Source: Noviherbaspirillum aridicola
GTDB lineage: Bacteria > Pseudomonadota > Gammaproteobacteria > Burkholderiales > Burkholderiaceae_D
Direction: 5' to 3'
DNA length: 64,000 nucleotides
NCBI RefSeq assembly: GCF_019656455.1
Contig: NZ_BPMK01000010.1
Location: 62,001 to 126,000, forward strand
Shown: positions 57,263 to 64,000 of the stretch, one piece after another
How positions within the stretch are numbered: the stretch's first letter is position 1
Layout: each line of letters starts with the position of its first letter
Notes under the pieces: generated by a model
The model's input: only the letters and a program-made list of their open reading frames with translations
What the model was told of the DNA's origin: nothing
The model's database searches: none
Made by a program: the position numbers and the translations under genes

Positions 57263-58939
57263 TCACATGTTCGGATAGTTGGGACCGCCGCCGCCTTCCG
57301 GCGTGACCCAGACGATGTTCTGGGTCGGGTCCTTGATGTCGCAGGTCTTGCAGTGCACGCAGTTCTGCGCGTTGATCTGCAGGCGCTCCTCGCCGGCATC
57401 GTTGCTCACGTACTCGTACACGCCGGCAGGGCAGTAGCGCTGCTCCGGTCCCGCATACTTGTGCAGGTTGATGTTGACCGGCACCGTCGGGTCCTTCAGC
57501 GTCAGGTGCACCGGCTGCTCTTCCGCATGGTTGGTGTTGGAGATGAACACCGACGACAGGCGGTCGAACGTCAGCTTGCCGTCCGGCTTGGGATAGACGA
57601 TGGGCTTGAATTCGGACGCCGGGCGCAGGCATTCATGGTCCGCATGCTTGTGCTTGACGGTCCATGGCGCCTTCCCCTTGAACAGCACCTGGTCGATGCC
57701 GACCATCAGCGTGCCGCTGTAGAGGCCGCGCGACATGAAGGGCTTGAAGTTGCGTGCCTTGTACAGCTCTTCGTACAGCCAGGATTTCTCGAAGCCCTGC
57801 GGATAGGCGCTCAGCTCGTCATGCTGGCGGTTCTCGCCCAGTGCCGCGAACGCCGCTTCCGCGGCCAGCATGCCGGTCTTCATCGCCGCATGGCTGCCCT
57901 TGATGCGCGAGGCATTGAGGAAGCCCGCGTCGCAGCCGAGCAGGGCGCCGCCCGGGAACACCAGCTTGGGCAGCGACTGCAGGCCGCCGGCGACGATCGC
58001 CCGCGCGCCGTAGGAAATGCGCTTGCCGCCCTCGAAGAACTTGCGGATCTCCGGATGCGTCTTGTAGCGCTGGAATTCCTCGTACGGCGACAGGTAGGGG
58101 TTCTGGTAGGCCAGCCCCACCACGTAGCCCACCGCGACCTGGTTGTTTTCCAGGTGATAGAGGAAGGAGCCGCCATAGGTGTCGGCGTCCAGCGGCCAGC
58201 CGGCGGTGTGGATCACCAGGCCGGGCTGGTGCATCTTCGGATCGATCTCCCACAGCTCCTTGATGCCGATCGCGTAGGTCTGCGGATCGCGGCCCTTGTT
58301 GAGGTCGAACTTCTCCATCAGGCCGCGGCCGAGATGGCCGCGCGCGCCTTCGGCGAACAGCGTGTACTTCGCATGCAGCTCCATGCCGAGCTGGAAGGCG
58401 TCGGTCGGATTGCCGTGGCGGTCCACGCCCATGTTGCCGGTGGCCACGCCCTTGACCGAGCCGTCGTCGTTGTACAGCACCTCGGCGGCCGGAAAGCCCG
58501 GGAAGATTTCCACGCCCAGGTTTTCCGCCTGCTGGCCCAGCCAGCGCACCACGTTGCCCAGCGAGATCACATAGTTGCCGTGGTTCTGGAAGCAGCCCGG
58601 CAGCGCCCAGCCCGGGGTCCTGATCGCCCTGGTCTCGGACAGGAACAGGAAGCGGTCTTCGGTGACCTCGGTATTGAGCGGCGCGCCGAGCTCCTTCCAG
58701 TTCGGAAACAGCTCGTTGATCGCGATCGGATCCATCACCGCGCCCGACAGGATATGGGCGCCGACCTCGCTGCCTTTTTCCAGCACGCACACCGACACCT
58801 CGCGGCCCTGCTCGGACGCCAGCTGCTTGAGGCGGATCGCCGCCGACAACCCGGCCGGGCCGCCGCCGACGATCACCACATCGTATTCCATCGCTTCACG
58901 CGGGCCGTATTGCTCTACCAGATTCTGGGTCTGCGTCAT
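57263..58939 (-). CDS. Electron transfer flavoprotein-ubiquinone oxidoreductase
   Basis: 558 residues. Passes electrons from ETF (fatty-acid and amino-acid acyl-CoA oxidation) to ubiquinone at the membrane. FAD motif [14 protein letters not shown] near residues 21-34; quinone-side segment [19 protein letters not shown]; 4Fe-4S ligands Cys503, 527, 530 and 533 (CVHCKTC) near the C-terminus. Full length. Diverges from the SDR gene. Confidence 0.96.
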   Translation of the reverse strand: MTQTQNLVEQYGPREAMEYDVVIVGGGPAGLSAAIRLKQLASEQGREVSVCVLEKGSEVGAHILSGAVMDPIAINELFPNWKELGAPLNTEVTEDRFLFLSETRAIRTPGWALPGCFQNHGNYVISLGNVVRWLGQQAENLGVEIFPGFPAAEVLYNDDGSVKGVATGNMGVDRHGNPTDAFQLGMELHAKYTLFAEGARGHLGRGLMEKFDLNKGRDPQTYAIGIKELWEIDPKMHQPGLVIHTAGWPLDADTYGGSFLYHLENNQVAVGYVVGLAYQNPYLSPYEEFQRYKTHPEIRKFFEGGKRISYGARAIVAGGLQSLPKLVFPGGALLGCDAGFLNASRIKGSHAAMKTGMLAAEAAFAALGENRQHDELSAYPQGFEKSWLYEELYKARNFKPFMSRGLYSGTLMVGIDQVLFKGKAPWTVKHKHADHECLRPASEFKPIVYPKPDGKLTFDRLSSVFISNTNHAEEQPVHLTLKDPTVPVNINLHKYAGPEQRYCPAGVYEYVSNDAGEERLQINAQNCVHCKTCDIKDPTQNIVWVTPEGGGGPNYPNM

Positions 58940-59108
58940 GGTCTCACCAAGGTTAGAATAATTTTCGAACGAACGTGCTAATTGTCGTGGATTTTCGGGG
59001 AGAATGCTAGTAGAACAAGCCCTCTAACAGGCCGCCGAATAGTGGCATCATAGCTTCCCGTACGAGGGGCACCATCTTTTATTTCCATACCAAACACAAG
59101 GAGGAGTC

Positions 59109-59885
59109 GTGGGCATCGAATTCAATCTCGAGGGCAAGATCGCCCTGGTTACCGGGGCATCGAGCGGTCTCGGCAATCGTTTCGCGAAGGTGCTCGCCAA
59201 GGCAGGCGCGCAGGTCGTGCTGGCTTCCCGCCGCGTCGAGCGGCTCAAGGAACTGCGCGCCGAAATCGAGGCCGGCGGCGGCGCCGCGCATGTCGTCGCG
59301 CTCGACGTCACCGACTACGCCAGCATCAAGTCCGCGATTGCCCATGCCGAGACCGAAGCCGGTCCGATCGATATCCTCGTCAACAACTCCGGCGTGTCCA
59401 CGACCCAGAGGCTGATCGACGTCACCCCCGAGGACTATGCGTTCGTGATGGATACCAATCAGCGCGGCGCGTTCTTCGTCGCCCAGGAAACCGCCAAGCG
59501 CATGATCGCCCGCGCCAAGGGCGATCCCGGCAAGCAGCACCGGATCATCAATATCGCCTCGGTCGCCGGCCTGCGCGTGCTGCCGCAGATCGGTATCTAT
59601 TGCGTGAGCAAGGCGGCGGTCGTCCACATGACCAAGTCGATGGCGGTGGAGTGGGGCCGCTACGGCATCAACGTCAATGCCATCTGCCCCGGCTATATCA
59701 AGACCGAGATCAACGAGTCCCATTTCGACAGCGAGCAGGGTCAGCAACTGATCAACATGCTGCCGCGCAAACGCCTCGGCGAGCCGGAAGATCTCGACGG
59801 CCTGCTGCTGCTTCTGGCTGCCGACGAGTCGCGGTTCATGAACGGCGCCATCATCACCGCAGACGACGGCATGGCGGCCTACTGA
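59109..59885 (+). CDS. Short-chain dehydrogenase/reductase
   Basis: 258 residues, classical SDR. Cofactor loop VTGASSGLGNRFAKVLAKAG, NNSG motif, active-site Ser in INIASVAG and YCVSK with catalytic Tyr/Lys. The GTG start has a strong AAGGAGGA site. Overlaps the thioesterase gene (TGATG), and placement opposite ETF-QO suggests acyl-CoA metabolism, but the substrate is not deducible. Confidence 0.9.
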   Translation: MGIEFNLEGKIALVTGASSGLGNRFAKVLAKAGAQVVLASRRVERLKELRAEIEAGGGAAHVVALDVTDYASIKSAIAHAETEAGPIDILVNNSGVSTTQRLIDVTPEDYAFVMDTNQRGAFFVAQETAKRMIARAKGDPGKQHRIINIASVAGLRVLPQIGIYCVSKAAVVHMTKSMAVEWGRYGINVNAICPGYIKTEINESHFDSEQGQQLINMLPRKRLGEPEDLDGLLLLLAADESRFMNGAIITADDGMAAY

Positions 59886-60301
59886 TGGAAGAGCGCAAGC
59901 TGGTGCATGCGACGCGGATGCAGATCCGCTGGGGCGACATGGATGCCATGGGCCATGTCAACAACACGGTCTACTTCCGCTACCTGGAACAGGCGCGGAT
60001 CGAGTGGTTCACCTCCGCCGGAATCGAGCCGGACCCGGCGGGCGAGGGACCGGTCATCGTCAATGCCCGGTGCAGCTTCATCCGGCAGCTGAAATACCCG
60101 GGCGAGATCGAGGTGCTGACCTACGTCGGCGCGCCGGGCCGCAGCAGCTTCGAGACCTGGCATGAGATCCGTCGCGTGGATACGCCCGACGTGCTCGCGG
60201 CAGAGGGCGGAGCCAAAGTGGTCTGGGTCGATTTTCCGAAGGAGAAGTCGGCGCCGCTGCCCGAGCGCGTCAGGGCGCTGCTGGCGGCCGCGCCCGGCTG
60301 A
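59885..60301 (+). CDS. Acyl-CoA thioesterase (4HBT hot-dog fold, YbgC/FadM-like)
   Basis: 138 residues. Signature RWGDMDAMGHVNNTVYFRYLEQAR with the catalytic Asp and the GHVNN loop. Hydrolyses an acyl-CoA thioester; chain length unknown. Starts inside the stop of the SDR gene, which sets the start; the open frame runs further upstream only as a shadow. Confidence 0.9.
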   Translation: MEERKLVHATRMQIRWGDMDAMGHVNNTVYFRYLEQARIEWFTSAGIEPDPAGEGPVIVNARCSFIRQLKYPGEIEVLTYVGAPGRSSFETWHEIRRVDTPDVLAAEGGAKVVWVDFPKEKSAPLPERVRALLAAAPG

Positions 60302-60314
60302 CCGGAGGTGCCGC

Positions 60315-60872
60315 TCAGCCGGCGACGCCGACCAGGCGGTGCACCAGTTCGCTCGACGTCGCCGCGGAAAACTTGCGCATCAGCTTGGCCCTGTGCATCT
60401 CGACGGTGCGAGGGCTCAGACCGACCTGGCGCGCGATCAGCTTGCTGGTCTTGCCCTCCACCAGCAGGGCGGCGATTTCCCGCTCGCGCGGCGTGAGCTG
60501 GGCGGTGACCGGCCGCTTGGCGCTGAGGTCCTCGAAAGTCCAGATGCCCGCCGCATGCGGGTCGTCATGGATCAAGGAGCGTCCGCTCACATGGCACCAG
60601 AATAAATCCTGGTTGGCGCGCTTCATGATGCGCTCGTCGGAGTAGCGCCCCTTCGCGCTCATGATCGGGACGATGCGCGCGCCGGTGCGCTCGAATTCGT
60701 CAAAGCTCGGATACAGCACGCTGAGCGACTGCCCGACGAGTTCTTCCGCTCGGTAGCCGAACATCGTCGCCAGCGCATCGTTGCAGGCATGGATGACGCG
60801 GTGCTGGGAAACGCACATGCCGACTGGTGCGTTCCGGAAGATGGTCTCGTAGTCTATTGTCAGTGCGCTCAT
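60315..60872 (-). CDS. PAS-LuxR two-domain transcriptional regulator
   Basis: 185 residues. N-terminal PAS fold (about 8-118; IFRNAPVGMCVSQHRVIHAC, then WCHVSGRSL) and C-terminal LuxR helix-turn-helix (about 125-175; LTPREREIAALLVEGKTSKL, then SPRTVEMHRAKL). No receiver domain, so it senses a ligand or redox state through PAS. Divergent from scoA, which it probably controls through the inverted repeat between them. Confidence 0.9.
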   Translation of the reverse strand: MSALTIDYETIFRNAPVGMCVSQHRVIHACNDALATMFGYRAEELVGQSLSVLYPSFDEFERTGARIVPIMSAKGRYSDERIMKRANQDLFWCHVSGRSLIHDDPHAAGIWTFEDLSAKRPVTAQLTPREREIAALLVEGKTSKLIARQVGLSPRTVEMHRAKLMRKFSAATSSELVHRLVGVAG

Positions 60873-60922
60873 GTTTTGGCGGCGCCAGTTGTCCGGAAGG
60901 ATTGTCCCGAAAGTTCGTATTT

Positions 60923-60942
60923 TTACGGTATTGCAGCCGTAA
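60923..60942. promoter_or_regulatory. Inverted repeat in the regulator-scoA gap
   Basis: TTACGG-N8-CCGTAA, preceded by an extra CGTA at 60917-60920. It lies at the -35 position of a weak scoA promoter whose -10 would be TATGCT (60955-60960). Arrangement fits an activator site for the divergent PAS-LuxR protein; that link is inference. Confidence 0.55.
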
Positions 60943-61044
60943 CGTCCACCATCTTATGCTGGCGGGCACATTACAAGAGCGTCCTGGCGCCGTTTTCACC
61001 CATGCGGCCAGCCGGAGACTATTCAACTCAAGAAGAGGAACGGT

Positions 61045-61743
61045 ATGAACAAAGTTTATCCGGACGCCGCCAGCGCCCTGGCCGGCATCGTCAGGGACGG
61101 GCAGACCATCGCCGTCGGCGGGTTCGGCCTGTGCGGCATTCCCGAGGCGCTGATCGCGGCGCTGCGCGACTCCGGCGTCAAGAACCTGACCGCGATCTCG
61201 AACAATGCCGGTGTCGACGGCTTCGGACTCGGCCAGTTGCTGACCACCCGCCAGATCAGGAAGATGATCTCGTCCTACGTGGGCGAGAACAAGGAATTCG
61301 AGCGCCAGTACCTGTCGGGCGAACTCGAGCTGGAATTCACGCCCCAGGGCACGCTCGCCGAGAAGCTGCGCGCGGGCGGCGCGGGCATTCCCGCCTTCTT
61401 CACCAAGACCGGCGTCGGCACCATGGTCGCGGAAGGCAAGGAAGTGCGCGAGTTCGACGGCGAACGTTATGTGATGGAGCGCTCCCTGGTCGCCGATGTC
61501 TCCCTCGTCAAGGCCTACATGGCCGACCGCGTCGGCAACCTCGTCTTCCGCAAGACCGCGCGCAACTTCAATCCCAATGTCGCCATGGCAGGCAAGATCA
61601 CCGTGGTCGAAGTCGAGAAGCTGGTCGAGACCGGTGAACTCGATCCCGACCAGGTTCACCTCCCGGGCATCTTCGTGCATCGCATCGTCGTCAATGCGGC
61701 ACCGGAGAAGCGCATCGAACAACGCACCGTGCGTGCAAAGTAA
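61045..61743 (+). CDS. scoA: 3-oxoacid CoA-transferase subunit A
   Basis: 232 residues, alpha subunit of succinyl-CoA:acetoacetate CoA-transferase (EC 2.8.3.5), which activates acetoacetate with succinyl-CoA. Conserved [13 protein letters not shown] and [22 protein letters not shown] ribosome site. Pairs with scoB after 12 bases. Confidence 0.94.
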   Translation: MNKVYPDAASALAGIVRDGQTIAVGGFGLCGIPEALIAALRDSGVKNLTAISNNAGVDGFGLGQLLTTRQIRKMISSYVGENKEFERQYLSGELELEFTPQGTLAEKLRAGGAGIPAFFTKTGVGTMVAEGKEVREFDGERYVMERSLVADVSLVKAYMADRVGNLVFRKTARNFNPNVAMAGKITVVEVEKLVETGELDPDQVHLPGIFVHRIVVNAAPEKRIEQRTVRAK

Positions 61744-61755
61744 GGGAGAACGAAC

Positions 61756-62412
61756 ATGGCATGGACTCGTGATGAAATGGCTGCGCGCGCGGCCAGGGAA
61801 CTGCAGGACGGTTTTTACGTGAACCTCGGCATCGGCCTGCCCACGCTGGTGGCCAACTACGTGCCGCAGGATATCGAAGTGTGGCTGCAGTCCGAAAACG
61901 GCCTGCTCGGGATCGGCCCGTTCCCGACCGAGGAGGAAGTCGACGCCGACCTCATCAACGCCGGCAAGCAGACGGTCACCGCGCTGCGCGGTTCGTCCTT
62001 CTTCAGCTCCGCCGATTCGTTCGCGATGATCCGCGGCGGCAAGATCAACATCGCCATTCTCGGCGCGATGCAGGTCAGCGAAAAGGGCGACCTCGCCAAC
62101 TGGATGATCCCGGGGAAGATGGTCAAGGGCATGGGCGGCGCGATGGACCTGGTGGCGGGCGTCGGCCGGGTGGTGGTGCTGATGGAGCACGTGGCCAAGG
62201 CCAAGGATGGTTCCACCTCGCACAAGATCCTCAAGCAATGCGACCTGCCGCTGACCGGTGTCGGCGTGGTCAACCGCATCATCACCGATCTCGGCGTGAT
62301 CGATGTCACTCCGTCCGGTCTGAAGCTGGTCGAACTCGCGCCCGGCGTCACGCTCGATGAAATCCGCGAGAAGACCGGCGCGGAGCTGGATACGAGCAGC
62401 GTCGCGGCCTGA
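61756..62412 (+). CDS. scoB: 3-oxoacid CoA-transferase subunit B
   Basis: 218 residues, beta subunit. The active-site Glu lies in [13 protein letters not shown], and GGAMDLVAG is family-conserved. AAGGGAG ribosome site. Operon with scoA, closed by a strong terminator shared with the opposite-strand 3-hydroxybutyrate dehydrogenase. Confidence 0.95.
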   Translation: MAWTRDEMAARAARELQDGFYVNLGIGLPTLVANYVPQDIEVWLQSENGLLGIGPFPTEEEVDADLINAGKQTVTALRGSSFFSSADSFAMIRGGKINIAILGAMQVSEKGDLANWMIPGKMVKGMGGAMDLVAGVGRVVVLMEHVAKAKDGSTSHKILKQCDLPLTGVGVVNRIITDLGVIDVTPSGLKLVELAPGVTLDEIREKTGAELDTSSVAA

Positions 62413-62430
62413 TCAGCATCCCTCCAAAAC

Positions 62431-62463
62431 AAACGGCGCCCTTCGTCGAAGGGCGCCGTTTTT
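62431..62463. terminator. Terminator between scoB and bdhA
   Basis: A 14-bp stem AAACGGCGCCCTTC/GAAGGGCGCCGTTT with a 3-base loop and five T's. The A-run on the other side makes it usable for both convergent genes. Confidence 0.92.
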
Positions 62464-62509
62464 CATTGTGCGCAAGGGATCGAAAAGGGCAGCCGTTGCC
62501 GCCCCGTGT

Positions 62510-63304
62510 TTACTGGGCGGCCCAGCCGCCGTCCATGTTCCAGGCTACTCCGCGCACCTGGCTGGCCGCGGGGCTGCAGAAGAATACCGCGAGTTCACCC
62601 AGCTGTTCCGGCGTCACGAACTCGCCCGAGGGCTGCTTTTCCGACAGCAGGCTACGCTTGGCCTCTTCGTTCGACAGACCCCTTTCGCTGGCGCGCGCAT
62701 CGACCTGCTTCTGCACCAGCGGCGTCAACACCCATCCGGGGCAGATCGCATTGCAGGTGATGCCGGTGCCGGCGTTCTCGAGCGCGGTAACCTTGGTGAA
62801 GCCGACGACGCCGTGCTTGGCTGCCACATACGCCGACTTTTGCGCGGAGCCGACCAGTCCGTGCACGGAGGCGACGTTGATGATGCGTCCCCAGTTCCTC
62901 GCCTTCATCGCCGGCAGGGCGAGCCGGGTGGTGTGAAAGGCGGAACTCAGGTTGATCGCGATGATGGCGTCCCATCTCTCGACGGGGAAGTCCTCCACGC
63001 TGGCCACGTGCTGAATGCCGGCGTTGTTCACCAGGATATCGACAGCGCCGAAACGCTCCGCCGCGTATGCCATCATCGCCTCGATCTCGGCGGGCTTGGA
63101 CATGTCCGCGTTATGATAGGCGGCCTGCACGCCGAATTCGGACCGGACCCTGTTCTGCACTGCTTCGATCTCCGTGCTGTCGCCGAAGCCGTTGAAAACG
63201 ACATTGGCGCCCTGGGCGGCGAGCGCCCTCGCAATGCCGAGGCCGATACCCGACGTCGAGCCGGTGACGAGCGCGGTCTTCCCTTGAAGCATGCTGCCTT
63301 GCAT
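62510..63304 (-). CDS. bdhA: 3-hydroxybutyrate dehydrogenase
   Basis: 264 residues, SDR family (EC 1.1.1.30), oxidising D-3-hydroxybutyrate to acetoacetate with NAD. Cofactor loop VTGSTSGIGLGIARALAAQG, NNAGIQHVA, catalytic Ser in NVASVHGLVGS and YVAAK. C-terminal AWNMDGGWAAQ is typical of BdhA. Its product is the substrate of the convergent ScoAB pair. GAGAGGA ribosome site. Confidence 0.94.
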   Translation of the reverse strand: MQGSMLQGKTALVTGSTSGIGLGIARALAAQGANVVFNGFGDSTEIEAVQNRVRSEFGVQAAYHNADMSKPAEIEAMMAYAAERFGAVDILVNNAGIQHVASVEDFPVERWDAIIAINLSSAFHTTRLALPAMKARNWGRIINVASVHGLVGSAQKSAYVAAKHGVVGFTKVTALENAGTGITCNAICPGWVLTPLVQKQVDARASERGLSNEEAKRSLLSEKQPSGEFVTPEQLGELAVFFCSPAASQVRGVAWNMDGGWAAQ

Positions 63305-63427
63305 GGTGTCCTCTCCGAAATGAATGGGGTTTGTGTTGAATTTATTTGCTTGGGATTTTAAGCGGAACCGCCCCTAAAATGTGAGAATAGCAAGCGGAAA
63401 AACCAACGATAAACGCGATTCACCGAA

Positions 63428-64000
63428 ATGACGCAAGCTCGCATCAAATCCGTCCAGTGCCTGTCCCCCGCTGGCCTGCACCGGATGGCGTACAAGGAGT
63501 GGGGCGACCCGCACAACCGCCGGGTGCTTGTGTGCGTGCATGGCCTGACCCGCGTCAGCGACGACTTCGATCGCCTTGCCGCCGAGCTTGCTCCGGTTTA
63601 TCGCGTGATCTGCCCGGACGTCGCGGGGCGTGGCCGGTCGGACCCGTTGCCCGCACCCCAGCATTACCAGGTGCCGCAGTACGTGAGCGACATGGTCACG
63701 CTGCTCGCGCGCGCCGACGCGGACACCGTACACTGGGTCGGCACCTCGATGGGGGGATTGATCGGCATGGCGCTTGCATCGCTGCCGGATACGCCCGTGG
63801 GCAGGCTGGTGCTCAACGATGTGGGGCCGGCGATCAGCATGCAATCCCTGGAACGCATCGGATCGTATGTGGGGCAGGACCTGCGTTTCGATTCCTTCGA
63901 GGACGGGGCGCGGCATATCCGCGAGATTTCCGCGCCTTTCGGTCCTCACTCGGAGCAACAATGGCGCAAGCTCGCGGCGGATGTGCTGCGCCGCGACGGG
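63428..64000 (+). CDS. Alpha/beta hydrolase (3' end outside window)
   Basis: 191 codons visible and open at the right edge. It begins MTQARIKSVQCLSPAGLHRM; the oxyanion loop is VHGLTR, and the nucleophile elbow GTSMGGLIG carries the catalytic Ser. The acid residue and His lie beyond the window. Diverges from bdhA, so a role with hydroxybutyrate or polyester breakdown is possible, but the sequence does not show it. No clear ribosome site. Confidence 0.8.
   Translation, partial: MTQARIKSVQCLSPAGLHRMAYKEWGDPHNRRVLVCVHGLTRVSDDFDRLAAELAPVYRVICPDVAGRGRSDPLPAPQHYQVPQYVSDMVTLLARADADTVHWVGTSMGGLIGMALASLPDTPVGRLVLNDVGPAISMQSLERIGSYVGQDLRFDSFEDGARHIREISAPFGPHSEQQWRKLAADVLRRDG

Overview
The window is a high-GC chromosomal segment from a betaproteobacterium. 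The order ilvBNC, psd, pssA, leuA, rpsO, pnp, tpiA, secG, tRNA-Leu, nuoA-N points to Burkholderiales, most likely Oxalobacteraceae (Herbaspirillum/Noviherbaspirillum-like). This placement is inferred from gene order and protein families, not from a database search. I see no insertion sequence, prophage, CRISPR array or rRNA. The whole window looks like ordinary chromosome, with one accessory-flavoured block, the MSHA pilus locus.

Layout. 1-20100: a complete-looking MSHA-type type IV pilus locus on the + strand, entered inside mshE. The order is mshE, an O-antigen-ligase-like membrane protein, mshG, an mshF-like prepilin, mshA, mshC, mshD, mshO, mshP, mshQ, mshI, a pilN-like gene, mshJ, mshK, mshL, mshM, mshN. 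Most genes overlap by ATGA or TGATG, but a strong terminator sits directly after mshA. 20101-25120, all minus strand: a tetR-log pair, a fasciclin lipid/adhesion-type protein, a membrane-anchored lipase-like hydrolase, and an operon of ECF sigma factor, DUF3619, DUF3106 and RDD membrane protein. 25121-33153: branched-chain amino-acid and phospholipid block (ilvB, ilvN, ilvC, a SIMPL protein, psd, pssA, leuA). 33183-36489: a BamE-like lipoprotein (minus), then rpsO and pnp. 36568-38898: a PAS/GAF/GGDEF diguanylate cyclase (minus). 39142-41574: quinone oxidoreductase, tpiA, secG, tRNA-Leu(GAG). 41676-57193: the full 14-gene NADH dehydrogenase operon nuoA-N, followed by a DUF2818 gene and a Nudix hydrolase. 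57263-64000: ETF-ubiquinone oxidoreductase (minus), an SDR and a thioesterase, a PAS-LuxR regulator (minus), scoA-scoB, 3-hydroxybutyrate dehydrogenase (minus) and an alpha/beta hydrolase cut by the right edge.

How it works together. The first block builds, exports and probably glycosylates a surface pilus whose extension ATPase carries part of a c-di-GMP-binding motif at the left edge; a c-di-GMP synthase is encoded 37 kb away. The central block supplies leucine/isoleucine/valine and phosphatidylethanolamine. The right block feeds electrons to quinone (complex I, ETF-QO) and handles 3-hydroxybutyrate and acetoacetate, the breakdown products of polyhydroxybutyrate.

The most interesting signals are non-coding or tiny. 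Upstream of leuA (31402-31491) there is a previously unlisted 29-residue leader peptide with seven Leu codons in eight consecutive positions. Its ATG lies at the predicted transcription start, and it is followed by a C-rich, G-free stretch instead of a U-tract terminator. A UUCG-capped hairpin plus eight U's begins right at the predicted start of the rpsO transcript. A 20-bp inverted repeat lies between the PAS-LuxR regulator and scoA. None of these could be tested here.
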